From the NCBI RefSeq assembly GCF_001540865.1, contig NC_033640.1, forward strand, positions 3,452,988 to 3,516,987: a stretch of DNA of 64,000 nucleotides, in the 5' to 3' direction. The notes under the pieces were generated by a model. The model was not told the DNA's origin. It saw only the letters and a program-made list of their open reading frames with translations, and searched no databases. The first letter of the stretch is position 1, and each line of letters begins with the position of its first letter. This document shows, piece by piece, positions 54,316 to 64,000 of this stretch. The stretch comes from Ananas comosus (taxonomy: Eukaryota > Streptophyta > Magnoliopsida > Poales > Bromeliaceae). The translations under genes were made by a program, and so were the position numbers.

Positions 54316-55020
54316 TTGCCCAGGAGACTTCCATCCAGGCGGGCGGTAGACCATGCGATCAAGCTCGAGCCAGGAGCAAAGCCACCAGCAAAGGCAGCAT
54401 ACCGCATGGCCCTGCCAGAGCTCGAGGAGTTGCAACGTCAACTGAAGGACCTCCTCGATGCGGGTTTCATCAGGCCGTCGAAAGCACCCTACGGAGCACC
54501 AGTCTTGTTCCAAAGAAAGAGCGACGAAAGCCTGCGGCTTTGTATTGACTACAGAGCGCTCAACAAAGTAACGGTAAAGAACAAATACCCTATTCCCTTA
54601 GTTGCTGATTTGTTTGACCAGCTTGGCGGAGCGAAATTATTCACCAAATTGAACCTTCGCTCGGGGTACTACCAAGTCAGGATCGCGGAGGGCGATGAGG
54701 AGAAAACGGCTTGCGTGACGAGGTATGGAGCCTACAAGTTCCTCGTCATGCCATTCGACCTGACGAATGCGCCGGCGACCTTCTGCACCCTGATGAACAA
54801 GCTATTCCACCCCTACCTCGATCGCTTCGTAGTAGTGTACCTCGACGACATAGTCGTGTACAGCAACACTTTGGAGGAGCACGTCGAGCACCTGCGGACG
54901 ATCTTCCAAGTGCTGCGGGAGAACCAACTCTACGTCAAGAGGGAGAAGTGCTCCTTTGCGAAGGAGGAGGTGCACTTCCTTGGCCATTGGATCGGCCGAG
55001 GACAACTTTACATGGACTAA
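54316..55020 (+). pseudogene. Chromovirus reverse transcriptase
   Basis: The open segment carries the successive Ty3/gypsy reverse transcriptase motifs: [70 protein letters not shown] and the catalytic YLDDIVVYS, then the [14 protein letters not shown] connection. All catalytic aspartates visible in these motifs are present. A TAA at 55018-55020 interrupts the connection region. The motif set and small size fit a chromovirus, probably of the Reina type. Confidence 0.93.
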
Positions 55021-55640
55021 CAGAAAGTGTGGGCGATCTGCGAGTGGGAGGCGCCCACGACGGTGTCCGACTGTGATCCGTTCTCGGACTCGTCAACTAC
55101 TACCGCCGTTTCATCGTGGGCTACTCCGTTCGAGCAGCCCCATTGACGGATTTGCTGAAGAAGACCCAGTCATGGGACTGGACCCCTCGGTGCGCGGAGG
55201 CATTCGAGGACTTGAAACAGGCGATGACGGAGGATCCGGTGTTGCGTCTTCCCGACTGCAGCCATCCATTCGAGGTACATACTGACGCCTCGGACTTTGC
55301 TATTGGTGGTGTTCTCGTGCAGGATGGACACCCCATCGCCTACAAGAGCCGCAAGCTCAATGACACTGAGTGGCGGTATATGGTGCAAGAGAAGGAGATG
55401 ACCGCCGTGGTGCACTGTCTCAGGACTTGACGGCACTATCTCCTTGGAAGCAAGTTTGTTGTGTGGACGGACAATGTCGCGACGAGCTACTTCCTAACTC
55501 AGAAGAAGCTGTCACCCAAGCAGGCGAGGTGGCAGGACTTTCTGGTGGAGTTCGACATGGAGTTCATGTACAAACCCGGGAAGGAGAACCAAGTGGCTGA
55601 CGCACTCAGCCCCATGGCTGAGTTGGCAGCGGTGTGCTAG
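55021..55640 (+). pseudogene. Chromovirus RNase H region, after a frameshift
   Basis: A frameshift at about 55070-55085 moves the frame. Beyond it, the segment has [15 protein letters not shown], a sequence with [18 protein letters not shown] (RNase H first catalytic Asp), [13 protein letters not shown] and KEMTAVV, followed by TGA at 55428-55430 exactly where related elements have Trp. The tail includes VVWTDN, KQARWQDFL and NQVADALS, with TAG at 55638-55640. Confidence 0.9.
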
Positions 55641-56530
55641 CTCCAAGGCGCGATAAGGGAACAAATCCGCGAAGGGACTTGCGAAGACCCTGTGGCCCAA
55701 GGACTCGTCCGACTTGTCAAGGAGGGCAAGGCGCAACGGTTCTAGCTTAGCGATGGGCTACTCCTCACCAAGGGGCGTCGCGTCTATGTGCCCAGGTGGA
55801 GCAATCTTCGTCGCGAGCTCATGAAGGAGTGTCATGACTCCAATTGGGCTGGACATCCGGGACAGAAGCGGACCATGGCGCTACTCGAGGCCGCCTACTA
55901 TTGGCCTCGTATGCACGATGACGTGGAGGCATACGTGCGGACCTGTCTTGTGTGCCAGCAAGACAAGGTGGAGCGCCAGAAGCCTGGGGGCCTCCTCGAG
56001 CCCTTACCTACACCGACGCGTCCGTGGGAGAGCATTTCCATGGACTTCATCTCTGCCTTGCCCAAGGTGGGGACGTTGGGGTCCATCCTCATGGTGGTGG
56101 ACCGATTCTCCAAGTACGGGACTTTCATTACAGCACTAGCGGATTGCACGGCGGAAGAAGCGGCGCGACTCTTCGTCAGCAATGTGGTGAAGCTTTGGGG
56201 CGTCCCCGAAAGCATTGTGAGTGACCGAGACCTTAGGTTCACAGGCAAGTTCTGGACAGAGGTGTTCCGGATCTTGGGGTCGGAGTTGCTCTTCTCACTA
56301 GCTTCTACCCGTAGACAGACAGCCAGACGGAGCGGGTGAATGCCTTACTGGAGGAGTACCTGCGGCACTATGTCAGTGCCAACCAGAAGGATTGGATGCA
56401 TTATCTGAACGTGGCCCAGTTCTCCTACAATTTGCGGCGGAGTGAGTCAACAAACCTTAGCTCGTTCGAGCTTGCAACGGGGAGGCAACCACTCACTCTG
56501 CATTCTGTTACTGCGGGCGAGTAGGGCCGT
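55641..56530 (+). pseudogene. Chromovirus integrase, with frameshift in the catalytic core
   Basis: After TAG at 55743-55745 the zinc-binding region (CHDSNWAGHPGQKRT .. CLVCQQDK) is followed by the core: SISMDFISALPK (first Asp), VDRFSKYGTF and VSDRDLRF (second Asp). At about 56320 the expected QTDGQTERVN motif is damaged by a small deletion that shifts the frame, so the catalytic Glu helix continues in another frame (..LLEEYLRHYVSANQKDW, LNVAQFSYN). TAG at 56522. The enzyme could not be made intact. Confidence 0.9.
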
Positions 56531-57121
56531 AGCCCAATGGTTCTTCAATTCATTTCTCACTTGTAGGAGAAGGGGGACATTGCGAGAGCCTATCTCGAGA
56601 AGGCTGCCCGCCGAATGAAAAAGTAGGCCGATATAAAACGGCGACCCTTGGAGTTTGCTGAGGGAGATCGTGTTCTGATCAAACTGCAACCACAACAGTT
56701 CAAGACTTTTCGCAAAGTGCACCGTGGGCTTTTGCGAAAGTACGAAGGGCCTTTCACCATTATGAAGAGAGCGGGCAAGACAGCCTACAAACTGCAACTC
56801 TACGCCAACTTGAAAATCCATCATGTCTTTCATGCTAGTTGCCTGCGGCCCTACCATGAAGACGCTGAGGACCCAAGCAGTGGCGTGTCGCAGCACGCTC
56901 CCGCCACCATGACCACTGCCATCGACAAGGAGGTTGAAGCCTTACTGGACACTCGCACCATTCAACATCGCGGAGTCCCGAGGAGCGTCAAGTACCTTGT
57001 CAAGTGGAAGGATCTCCCGCATGGCGAAGCAAGCTAGGAGAAGGCCGACACTCTCTGGAAGTATCAGAAGCTGATCGATGACTTCCAACACCAGCGCGCG
57101 ATGAGGGCGTCTGCGCAATAG
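56531..57121 (+). pseudogene. Integrase C-terminus with chromodomain
   Basis: After stops at 56564 and 56624 the frame gives FAEGDRVLIKLQPQQF, the GPF(T)I segment, and LKIHHVFHASCLRPYHED, the usual integrase C-terminal region. Next comes a chromodomain, VEALLDTR .. RSVKYLVKWKDLPHGEAS, whose conserved Trp is replaced by TAG (57035-57037) before EKADTLWKY. The chromodomain identifies the element as a chromovirus; such domains direct integration to marked chromatin. The frame ends at TAG 57119-57121, which overlaps the polypurine tract. Confidence 0.9.
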
Positions 57122-57132
57122 GTGGGGGAGGT
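57121..57132 (+). other. Polypurine tract before the 3' LTR
   Basis: GGTGGGGGAGGT lies immediately upstream of the LTR start TGTCACG. Confidence 0.85.
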
Positions 57133-57629
57133 TGTCACGACTTAGAAATTTTCTCTGAGATTTTTCTTTGCATTCACCCAAACTCCAAAACGGATATCTG
57201 TCGAAGGTTTTGCCTGGAATCTTCTAGAAGCTTCTCTTCGTTCCTCGAGACTGATGGCGCAGGAACCGAAGAGTCACTTAGAGTTTCTGTGAGTCACTTA
57301 GAGTTTCTATGCTCATTTATTAGGACTCTTGGGAGACCGCGTGGCCTCCCCTTTGGCTTATAGTTTTGTGCCACTTGGCATCTTATCATTTGCTTTATGG
57401 GCGGTGAGTGGTCTTTAAATAGTTGTGGCCTCCACCCCTCTCATTTCAGAATCCTTATTTGTATTCTCAAGTTCAAAGTAATAGAAGAGCTTTCTTCATC
57501 TCTCTCTTTTGTATTTAGTCTAGGGCGAGTAGATCCTAACTTATCAAGTAGAGAGGCAAACTTGCTCACTTTGCGAAGAAAGGCGAGCGACGCACGGATT
57601 TTGCGAACCAAACCGTTAAGTCAGTGACA
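57133..57629 (+). mobile_element. 3' LTR of the Ty3/gypsy chromovirus
   Basis: It matches 52003-52500 with few differences and ends TCAGTGACA. The five bases before the 5' LTR (GCAGT) and after the 3' LTR (AGTGG) do not match, so no target duplication is seen. The bases right after it, agTGGTATTcta, resemble the primer-site context of the 5' side. Confidence 0.92.
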
Positions 57630-58165
57630 AGTGGTATTCTAAACCAAATTTTTTCTTAACTTAAGAATTATATAAATTTTATATTTTTCTGCTAAAAATA
57701 TCAGTTTAAAATAAAAAATTTATATATTTAAGGAAAAAAAATTAAAAAGGTTGAAAAATTAGAGGGCTTACCTGCCCTCATCTACACCAACGCCTTGATC
57801 TGATTATAAAACAAAGAAAAACAAGATTATAAAACAAAGAACAAATATGGGTGGCCCAACTATGTCCTTTGGGTCAATATACGCTGCAGGGCCGAGACTT
57901 AAAATCCAACTTGACAGGCCTGCACGCATCAAATATTGATACTAAACTACTTACATAACCACAACTGCTGCTTACAAAAAAAAAAAAGAAGCAACAGTAG
58001 CATATATTGAAATTAGAAGAAGCAAATATAGTTTATCAAACTTCAAATGACTTCAAAGACCGAATGTCTACTTGAAACTGACATGTAGTGTCATAATATA
58101 ACATAAACTAAATACCATAATAAAACATAAACCAAAATATTCTAAAATGAAAAACATCACACTAA
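57630..58165. other. AT-rich DNA, nothing recognised
   Basis: A small direct repeat ('gattataaaacaaagaa') is present near 57800-57840. No gene was seen. Confidence 0.45.
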
Positions 58166-58764
58166 GGTACCGTTTGGTTCGGGTATAAGATAGAACTGCT
58201 AGTTCCAGGGATAGGTATAAATATTGGAACTAGCTAGAACTAGTGTATTTTTGTGTTTGGTTGAGTATTAGATTTGTACCAGGTATAAGAAAAATAGTGT
58301 TTGGATGTATAAGATAGAATAAGAGGAATAAAGTATGAAAGGGATTAAAAATAGGTAACAAAAATTAATTAAATAAATAATGAATTACAATATTGTTAAA
58401 AAACATTACTAATTATTTAATGAATATTTTTTTGTCAACTTGCGCTCGTTAGAATTAAATTATACTTCTCGAAAAAATAATTTTAAACTTTCATACTGCA
58501 ATAAGATTTATAACAAACTAACCAAATTAATAACTATAGTAAAATAAAGAAACATTCAAACCTTTTCATACACATGTTATATACAATTTGTTACAAACAC
58601 TGTCTTTCCACCTTTTACATACATTTCAATCCATATTGCAAACAACATATTAATAATTTATCCAGAAAATACCAAGTAATATTTGCCTGCGAATATAGTC
58701 GAGAAATACAAGTTCGCAAATTTAAATATAAGATCATTCAAAAGTAACATGTATTATAATATTT
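58166..58764 (-). mobile_element. Internally deleted PIF/Harbinger derivative
   Basis: From GGTACCGTTTGGTTCGGG at 58166 it is nearly identical to 61105-61596. At about 58657 it jumps to sequence matching 62284-62388 (..accaagtaatatttgcctgcgaatatag..), so about 690 bp that include nearly all of the last transposase exon are missing. The copy is cut by a single N at 58765, so its far end is not seen. It is in the same orientation as the larger element. Confidence 0.85.
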
Positions 58765-58892
58765 NTGATAAAACTTTGAGAGCCAAATTATTAAGATTAA
58801 AAGTTCATATTGTGGAAATATTAAATTGTTAAAAAAATACTATTTATATATTCTAAAAATAATGTGTATTATAGAGTCGGATTATAATATTT

Positions 58893-59063
58893 TTAATAGT
58901 ACCAAGTACTTTGGTGTTATCAAATTTTTTATTGACTTTAATTTTTTAATTATTTTTATCTGTTAGATCATAGTCATAAAAAATTACTATTATCCTAACC
59001 GCACGTTTCTTTATCGAAGGGCCAAAAATCTAATAGCACCAACTGTTTGGTGCTATTAGAAGC
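58893..59063. mobile_element. Diverged copy of the GGCTACTATG-type MITE
   Basis: 'taatagtaccaagtactttggtgttatc' at the left and 'gcaccaactgtttggtgctattaga' at the right form inverted arms like those of the MITE at 38645-38861. The middle shares 'ctgttagatcat' and 'aagggccaaaaatctaatagcacc' wording. The terminal GGCTAC has been lost. Confidence 0.6.
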
Positions 59064-59442
59064 ATTTCAATCTAATTCATATATAACGCTTTCATTCTAA
59101 GATTTAAAAATCTTTTGAGTTTTTAGGTTTTTTAAACAAAGTTGATAAAATAACGGCAAATAATGAGAGCCCTGAATTACCGCTCAAAGTAACCAATGAT
59201 TGATTGGGTACCTTCTGGGGTACCCGTAGTATCGCCCAAAGAAGGGCCAATCCAACTTAAAAAAAAAAAAGAATTTGAAACAGAGATAACAATATATCGC
59301 GCACCCATGTGAGTGAGTAAGATTGCGGCATAGGAGGAGACGCACTTTCTTTTACCGCCCCATCGGATATTTCAGAGCACACATACATCACTTTTAAAAA
59401 AACCCTTTATTCACTATTCAGTATTCACCTTTCCCCTTCGCC

Positions 59443-60798
59443 ATGGCTCCCTCTCTCCCCTCCTTCTTCTTCATCCTCCTCCTACGAACCCTAACAATGG
59501 CGTACGCCGCCACCTCCCCCGACGACATCGAAGCCCTAAGATCCTTCGTGGCCGCGGTGGAGCCCGCCTCCGTCCCCGCGGGGTCGTGCCTCAGCACCTG
59601 GGACTTGGCCCGCGACCCCTGCGACTCCGCGTTCGGCCCCTTCTTCACCTGCGGCCTCCTCTGCTCCGACCCCTCCCCCGCAGCCCCCCTCCGCCGCGTC
59701 ACCGCCGTCGCCCTCGCCGGCTCCGCCTACTCCGGCGACGCCGCCGCGGCGGTCGCGGCCCTCCTCTCCCTCCCCTTCCTCTCCTCCCTCGACCTCTCCG
59801 ACAAGCCGCTTCTCCGGGCCCCTCCCCGCCTCCCCCGACCGCTCTACCGCTACCCCCTCGCCTCCTCCGCCTCTCACCTCATCGCAACCCTCTCCGGCCC
59901 ATCCCCTCCTCCTCTTCCCCCTTGTCGCCTGCCTCGCCGCTTGCGGGAGCTCTACCTCCGACGGGAACCCTCCTTCGCGCCCGATCCCCGCGAGCTCCAT
60001 CGCTCCCTCCGCGCCCTCGCTACCGACCTCGATCTCCGATCCAACAACCTCTCGGGCCGTCTATCTCTCTCTCTGCCCCGTCCGGGGCTCCTCACTTGTC
60101 AGGCGAGCGACACTTCGAACGCGCTCTGGGCCCTTTCCGGCCCGGTGCGGCTCTCCCCGCGTCCGCTCCTCCCGCTCGCTCCGCGGCAACACGCCTCCGC
60201 GGCGGCTGACGGGCGCGTCCCTAGGGCGCTGCCCGCGTCAGTATCGCGTGCTGGCCTGGCCGGGAAGCGCTGGAGGCGGCGCCCCGGCGCGGCGTTCGCG
60301 CCGACACCGCCTGGAGCAAGCTTGAACGCTGGCGTCCGAAACCGGGCTGGGGGGGTCGAGGTGAGGAGCCCGACGGGCGTGGTCGACGAGCCGGCTGTGG
60401 CGGTGGAGCTGGGCGGAATACCGAACGGGGCGCGCTGCGGGCTTCTTTGGGATGATGCCGCGGCTGGCGGGCGGTGGTGCTGGAGGGGAACCGTTCGCGG
60501 GTCATCCCGCCGGCAGTACGCGCTGCGGTGCGGGCCTCTGGTCTGCGGGACATGGGCCCGTTCGGCAGCGGCGATGCTGGCGGGAAATACGCTGATTGGG
60601 ACCGATACCGAGCCCGAATGGAGGGGTGAAGGATGGGATGCCGATGGGACGCTGGCGACAACTGGCATCCTCCGCTGCCGCCCCGCAGTGTACTTCTTCT
60701 CTCCAGGGCCTGCCCTCAGAAGCCGCGCCGCCACGTGTTCAGCGCCTTCAACCCCGCCAACCCCCTCACTTAAACTAAACTTCACTTTAATTTTTTGA
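59443..60798 (+). pseudogene. Leucine-rich-repeat receptor-like protein gene, frame-broken
   Basis: The ATG at 59443 lies in a good plant context (TTCGCCATGGCT) and starts a secretory signal peptide (hydrophobic FFFILLL, residues 8-14). An LRR N-terminal cap follows (SPDDIEALRSFVAAV, CLSTWDLARDPCDSAFGP, FTCGLLC) and a first repeat, LPFLSSLDLSD, near residue 115. Beyond about 59,810 the single open frame no longer reads as regular LRRs. Fragments such as LRELYL and LDLRSNNLSGRL appear in this frame, while IGPIPSP-like pieces and the C-terminal Cys region lie in other frames, implying several indels. It resembles monocot LRR proteins of the receptor-like/PII-2 type. It could be a recent pseudogene, or a real gene with sequencing errors in a very GC-rich stretch. 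GC content falls from the 5' end, as in monocot genes. Confidence 0.65.
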
Positions 60799-61104
60799 TT
60801 TATCGATGATGATGATGTGATTAGAGTGTGCTGTAAAAGACATATCATAAATATATATTAGATAATATAGGGAAAAAGAAAATGTAGGAAAAGAAAGGAC
60901 TTGCAGGGCACGGTGTGTAAAACAAAAAAAATAACGATCCGCTGAATGTTGCGAAGAATGGTACGGACTGTAAAGAGTTTTTTTTTTAAAAAAATTAATG
61001 TAATAAATTAATTGTGTTTTTAAGGATATCGGAGCTTGAACTTGGGAAAGAAGAAGAGCTCAGTGGAAGGAAAGTACTTAATTAGGCGATATCAGCATTC
61101 CCTA
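60799..61104. other. 3' flank of the LRR gene
   Basis: AT-rich sequence with 'gatgatgatgatg' just past the stop and no further gene. It ends at the Harbinger terminus. Confidence 0.5.
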
Positions 61105-61854
61105 GGTACCGTTTGGTTCGGGTATAAGATAGAACTGCTAGTTCCAGGGATAGGTATAAATGTTGGAACTAGCTAGAACTAGTGTATTTTTGTGTTTGGT
61201 TGAGTATTAGATTTGTACCAGGTATAAGAAAAATAGTGTTTGGATGTATAAGATAGAATAAGAGGAATAAAGTATGAAAGGAATTAAAAATAGGTAACAA
61301 AAATTAATTAAATAAATAATGAATTACAATATTGTTAAAAAACATTACTAATTATTTAATGAATATTTTTTTGTCAACTTGCGCTCGTTAGAATTAAATT
61401 ATACTTCTCGAAAAAATAAATTTAAACTTTTATACTGCAATAAGATTTATAACAAACTTACCAAATTAATAACTATAGTAAAATAAAGAAACATTCAAAC
61501 CTTTTCATACACATGTTATATACCATTTGTTACAAACACTGTCTTTCCACCTTTTACATACATTTCAATCCATATTGCATACAACATATTAATAATCATA
61601 TAAGAATATTTCTAACCATCTTATTAAATATTTAACACAATATAGACTATGCTACAAACTTTACGAAACATTGACGATAAAACAATACAAAAGACAAACC
61701 ATCCGTTAGCATACATTACAAAAGCGTAGCAGACATTAATAAGTATGCAATAAAAGCAAAATATGTCTACATATTTTATATAAACACATATAATTAGCAC
61801 ACATGAAAGCAAACTCATTTAATACAATCCAATGCAAACGACACTCCCAGATAA

Positions 61855-63258
61855 TTAACTTCTACTATTCCATAACTGGTCTGTAATACTAGTGCGAATA
61901 TCGTCGCCCCGATGTGACTCCGATGTGGCGGCAAAGCCGAAATCCCCAAGGTCTTCTTCGTCATCTTCAGGAGACGGTGGGTCAAGCTCTTCAGTAAAAT
62001 ATCTATCAGCTCCGTGATGTCGACGAATAAAGTTGTGTATGACACAACATGCCATAGCAATAAGACATTGAACTTTATAGGGAATGGAGTTGCAATATTT
62101 AGAATCTTGAAACGCTTCTTCAATATGCCGAAAGTCTTCTCTACTACATTTCGTAGTTGAGCATGCCGATGATTATACAAGTCTCGCGGATTGCGATGTG
62201 TGCGGCCACGGGTATTACCCTCAAATTAACTAATATGGTATCTCTCTCCGCGATATGGCGCAAGAAATTTATCAGTATTAGCATATCCAGAATCTACCAA
62301 GTAATATTTGCCTGCGAATATAGTCGAGAAATGCAAGTTCGCAAATTTAAATATAAGATCATTCAAAAGTAACATGCATTATAATATTTTAACAAGTAAA
62401 TAACCGAATTATACCTTCGGGAATAGTAAACCCTCCACTTTCGCATGCCGATCTTAATACTCTCATATCAGCTGCTGAACCTTCCCATCCTGTGCATACA
62501 AATAGAAATATATGATCAAAGGATACAGCAGCCATCATATTCTGTGATGTAAATCCTTTGCGACACCTAAATCGTGGTTGCTTGCTCTTTCGGACAACCA
62601 CGGGAATATGCGTACCGTCCAATGCACCTATTGCATTCTACAAATCACCAAAGCTCATATTATACAATTAATGCAAAATATAAAGTAACATATAAGGCTG
62701 GAAAATATATTAGTTATACTCAACCTTGAAAGGATGGAAATTCGGATTATCCCTAATTCTTGGATGTACTGTAGTATAACTCGGTGGCAGGGTTACATAA
62801 TCATCTTTCAGCATAACAATTCCGCGAAGAACATTATTAAAATGTCGACTAATAGTTTCACCAGAATGTTGAAAAGTTTCTGCCAGTACCCTATTTGCAA
62901 CTCCATGGCCTACGCAGAAAAGAAAAATTGCTAACTGTTCGTCAGCTGTCATATTTCTTGTGCTAGTTATCAGCCCTCTTCCAACAAGCTCATCACGAAG
63001 CGCAATGAATATAGTGGTCGTCATTCGAAAATGATTATACCCTCGATCAGGATGACCATTCAAAATATCACAAATGAATTGATGGCCAGTGAATGGCCTG
63101 GTACGACATTGTCGCTTTTGAGATGTATTACTATATGTCAAGTATCCTTGATTAATGAGCACTACAAATACTTGCTCCCAATAAGCATCCTCTTCGTCTA
63201 ATATTGTCATCATATTGCTTATCACAGGTGAAGAAAACATAGTTGAATATAATGACAT
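61855..63258 (-). pseudogene. PIF/Harbinger (HARBI1-like) transposase, three exons, mutated
   Basis: Exon 1 (63258-62725) encodes the N-terminal region ending FHPFK. A GT..AG intron leads to exon 2 (62637-62415) with NAIGALDGTHIPV (first catalytic Asp) and KGFTSQN. A second intron leads to exon 3 (62311-61855) with YYLVDSGYANTDKFLAPYRG (second Asp) and RNVVEKTFGILKKRF (catalytic Glu), then MACCVIHNFIRRHH. Splice phases fit exactly. Defects are TAA at 62226-62228 and a one-base frameshift near 62070. All three DDE residues are present, so inactivation looks recent. The enzyme would cut and insert the element together with its Myb-like partner. Confidence 0.9.
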
Positions 63259-63644
63259 TGTGAGTACGGCTGCAAAAACATAATATTTAGTACCTCAGTT
63301 ATGACATCATGTGAAAGATAAGCATTACATAATAGTAAAATCACGACTAAATCGTACGAGTACATAAAGTCAACAACAACATAAGATAAATGCAACGAGT
63401 AATGCAGGCATATCGAAATATGTTACCACTGCATCTAAAGCCTACTACGAGTACATAGAGTCAAGTATAATAAAACATACATGCAAAGAGAAATAGCAGC
63501 ATCATGAAACATACAAACAACTGCGTCTAAACCGTACACGAGTACATAGAGTTCTAAAAAACATAAGAGGAAGAGCAAAGAGTAATCCTAACATAACCAA
63601 ACATAAAGTCATCTCAATCGTACCACCAACAGTAAAGTCGTCTC
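63259..63644. other. Spacer between transposase and accessory frame
   Basis: It contains three imperfect repeats of 'cgagtacata.agt' type wording (about 63358, 63448, 63538), each about 90 bp apart, together with 'catcatgaaacataca'-like text. No coding region was seen. Confidence 0.5.
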
Positions 63645-63790
63645 CTACAAGTCTGGAAAATATTGCTTGTATATGTTATTTTGCGATGCAACTTGCCGGT
63701 CAATCCACATACATGCATGCTCATCCAGCATCGTCATAAACATTTGACGATTCTTATCCTCTTTTAACACATCAGCCGCTGTCATATAGA
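63645..63790 (-). pseudogene. C-terminal exon of the Harbinger accessory (Myb/SANT-like) frame, tentative
   Basis: The minus strand reads an open segment with AADVLKEDKNRQMFMTMLDE and WIDRQVASQNNIYKQYFPDL before TAG at 63645-63647. Its position upstream of the transposase, same strand, is where PIF elements carry their Myb-like DNA-binding ORF1. I recognise the layout rather than a domain. The DNA-binding part would lie beyond the window. Confidence 0.5.
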
Positions 63791-64000
63791 TCTCTATCTG
63801 TCAATCCAGGTAGATGATAGAATCTGCCTATTGCATTTGTTTTTTCGATCTAGTTTGTATGTTTGATATCTGGCTAATTCCGCATCATCGCAAACCTCTC
63901 GAACTAAATCGTTCTGTGTTTCCCGCTTCGCTACCTTTAGCTTCGCTCACTTTGGATTCACTTGGTTTTTCAATTTATTTTGTTTCTGTCGTCCTCGACG

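Larger units (their letters stand above)
61105..64000 (-). mobile_element. PIF/Harbinger DNA transposon (runs off the window)
   Basis: The left terminus GGTACCGTTTGGTTCGGGTATAAG follows CTA, compatible with the 3-bp TWA-type duplications of this superfamily. The minus strand carries a HARBI1-like transposase (61855-63258) and, further upstream, the end of a second frame (63645-63790), the two-gene layout typical of PIF/Harbinger. The other inverted repeat is not within the window. A deleted sibling lies at 58166-58764. Confidence 0.85.

Noticed and set aside
1..64000. tRNA, rRNA or organellar insertions
   Set aside because: No cloverleaf-like or rRNA-like sequence was recognised by eye. A tRNAscan-SE and rRNA search would be needed to exclude them fully.

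Overview
This window reads as plant nuclear DNA, probably from a commelinid monocot. The evidence is plant-type LTR retrotransposons with initiator-tRNA-Met primer sites, plant MITEs, a plant mobile domain gene, PIF/Harbinger, CACTA, Mutator-like and Helitron ends, and one gene with the strong 5' GC enrichment typical of monocot genes. Pineapple or a relative is a plausible guess, but the sequence alone does not prove it. Almost all of it is repetitive: a graveyard of nested mobile elements with very few host genes. It is also a draft assembly, with N gaps at 38133-38232, 39472-39978 and 42943-43551, single-N joins, and one stretch of BAC cloning vector.

Layout. 1-4.7 kb: gene-poor DNA with a Mutator-like MITE (9-bp target duplication) that appears to hold a Helitron (1.16-2.54 kb), plus a second MITE. 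4.74-6.74 kb: solo LTR. 8.7-9.5 kb: MITE. 10.4-13.1 kb: decayed plant-mobile-domain gene between two arrays of a 23-bp palindrome. 13.4-25 kb: large-LTR Ty3/gypsy material, with a solo LTR inside a protease remnant, a 5' LTR with primer site and gag-protease, a second degraded gag, and LTR fragments. 25-38 kb: CACTA end, then a minus-strand Ty1/copia polymerase cut into three pieces by a nested solo-LTR pair and by another solo LTR, each datable by 5-bp target duplications. 38-46.7 kb: MITEs and a near-identical 2.6-kb direct duplication holding a GC-rich segment of unknown nature. 46.7-51.8 kb: in-frame 201-bp tandem repeats split by a third type of solo LTR, then a possible small gene. 52.0-57.6 kb: a nearly complete but dead Ty3/gypsy chromovirus with both LTRs. 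58.2-64 kb: a PIF/Harbinger element with an intron-containing transposase, its internally deleted derivative, and between them a frame-broken leucine-rich-repeat protein gene.

How the parts work together. The dominant process is LTR retrotransposon insertion followed by LTR-LTR recombination. This left 2-2.8-kb solo LTRs that share the terminus GGGGCGTGACA and carry clusters of an ACCGGT core upstream of a TATA box. No operon-like or defence-like host system is visible. The points most worth following up are the palindrome arrays around the plant-mobile-domain pseudogene, the ACCGGT clusters, the Helitron-in-MULE nest, the duplicated GC-rich segment, and the Harbinger parent/deletion-derivative pair.
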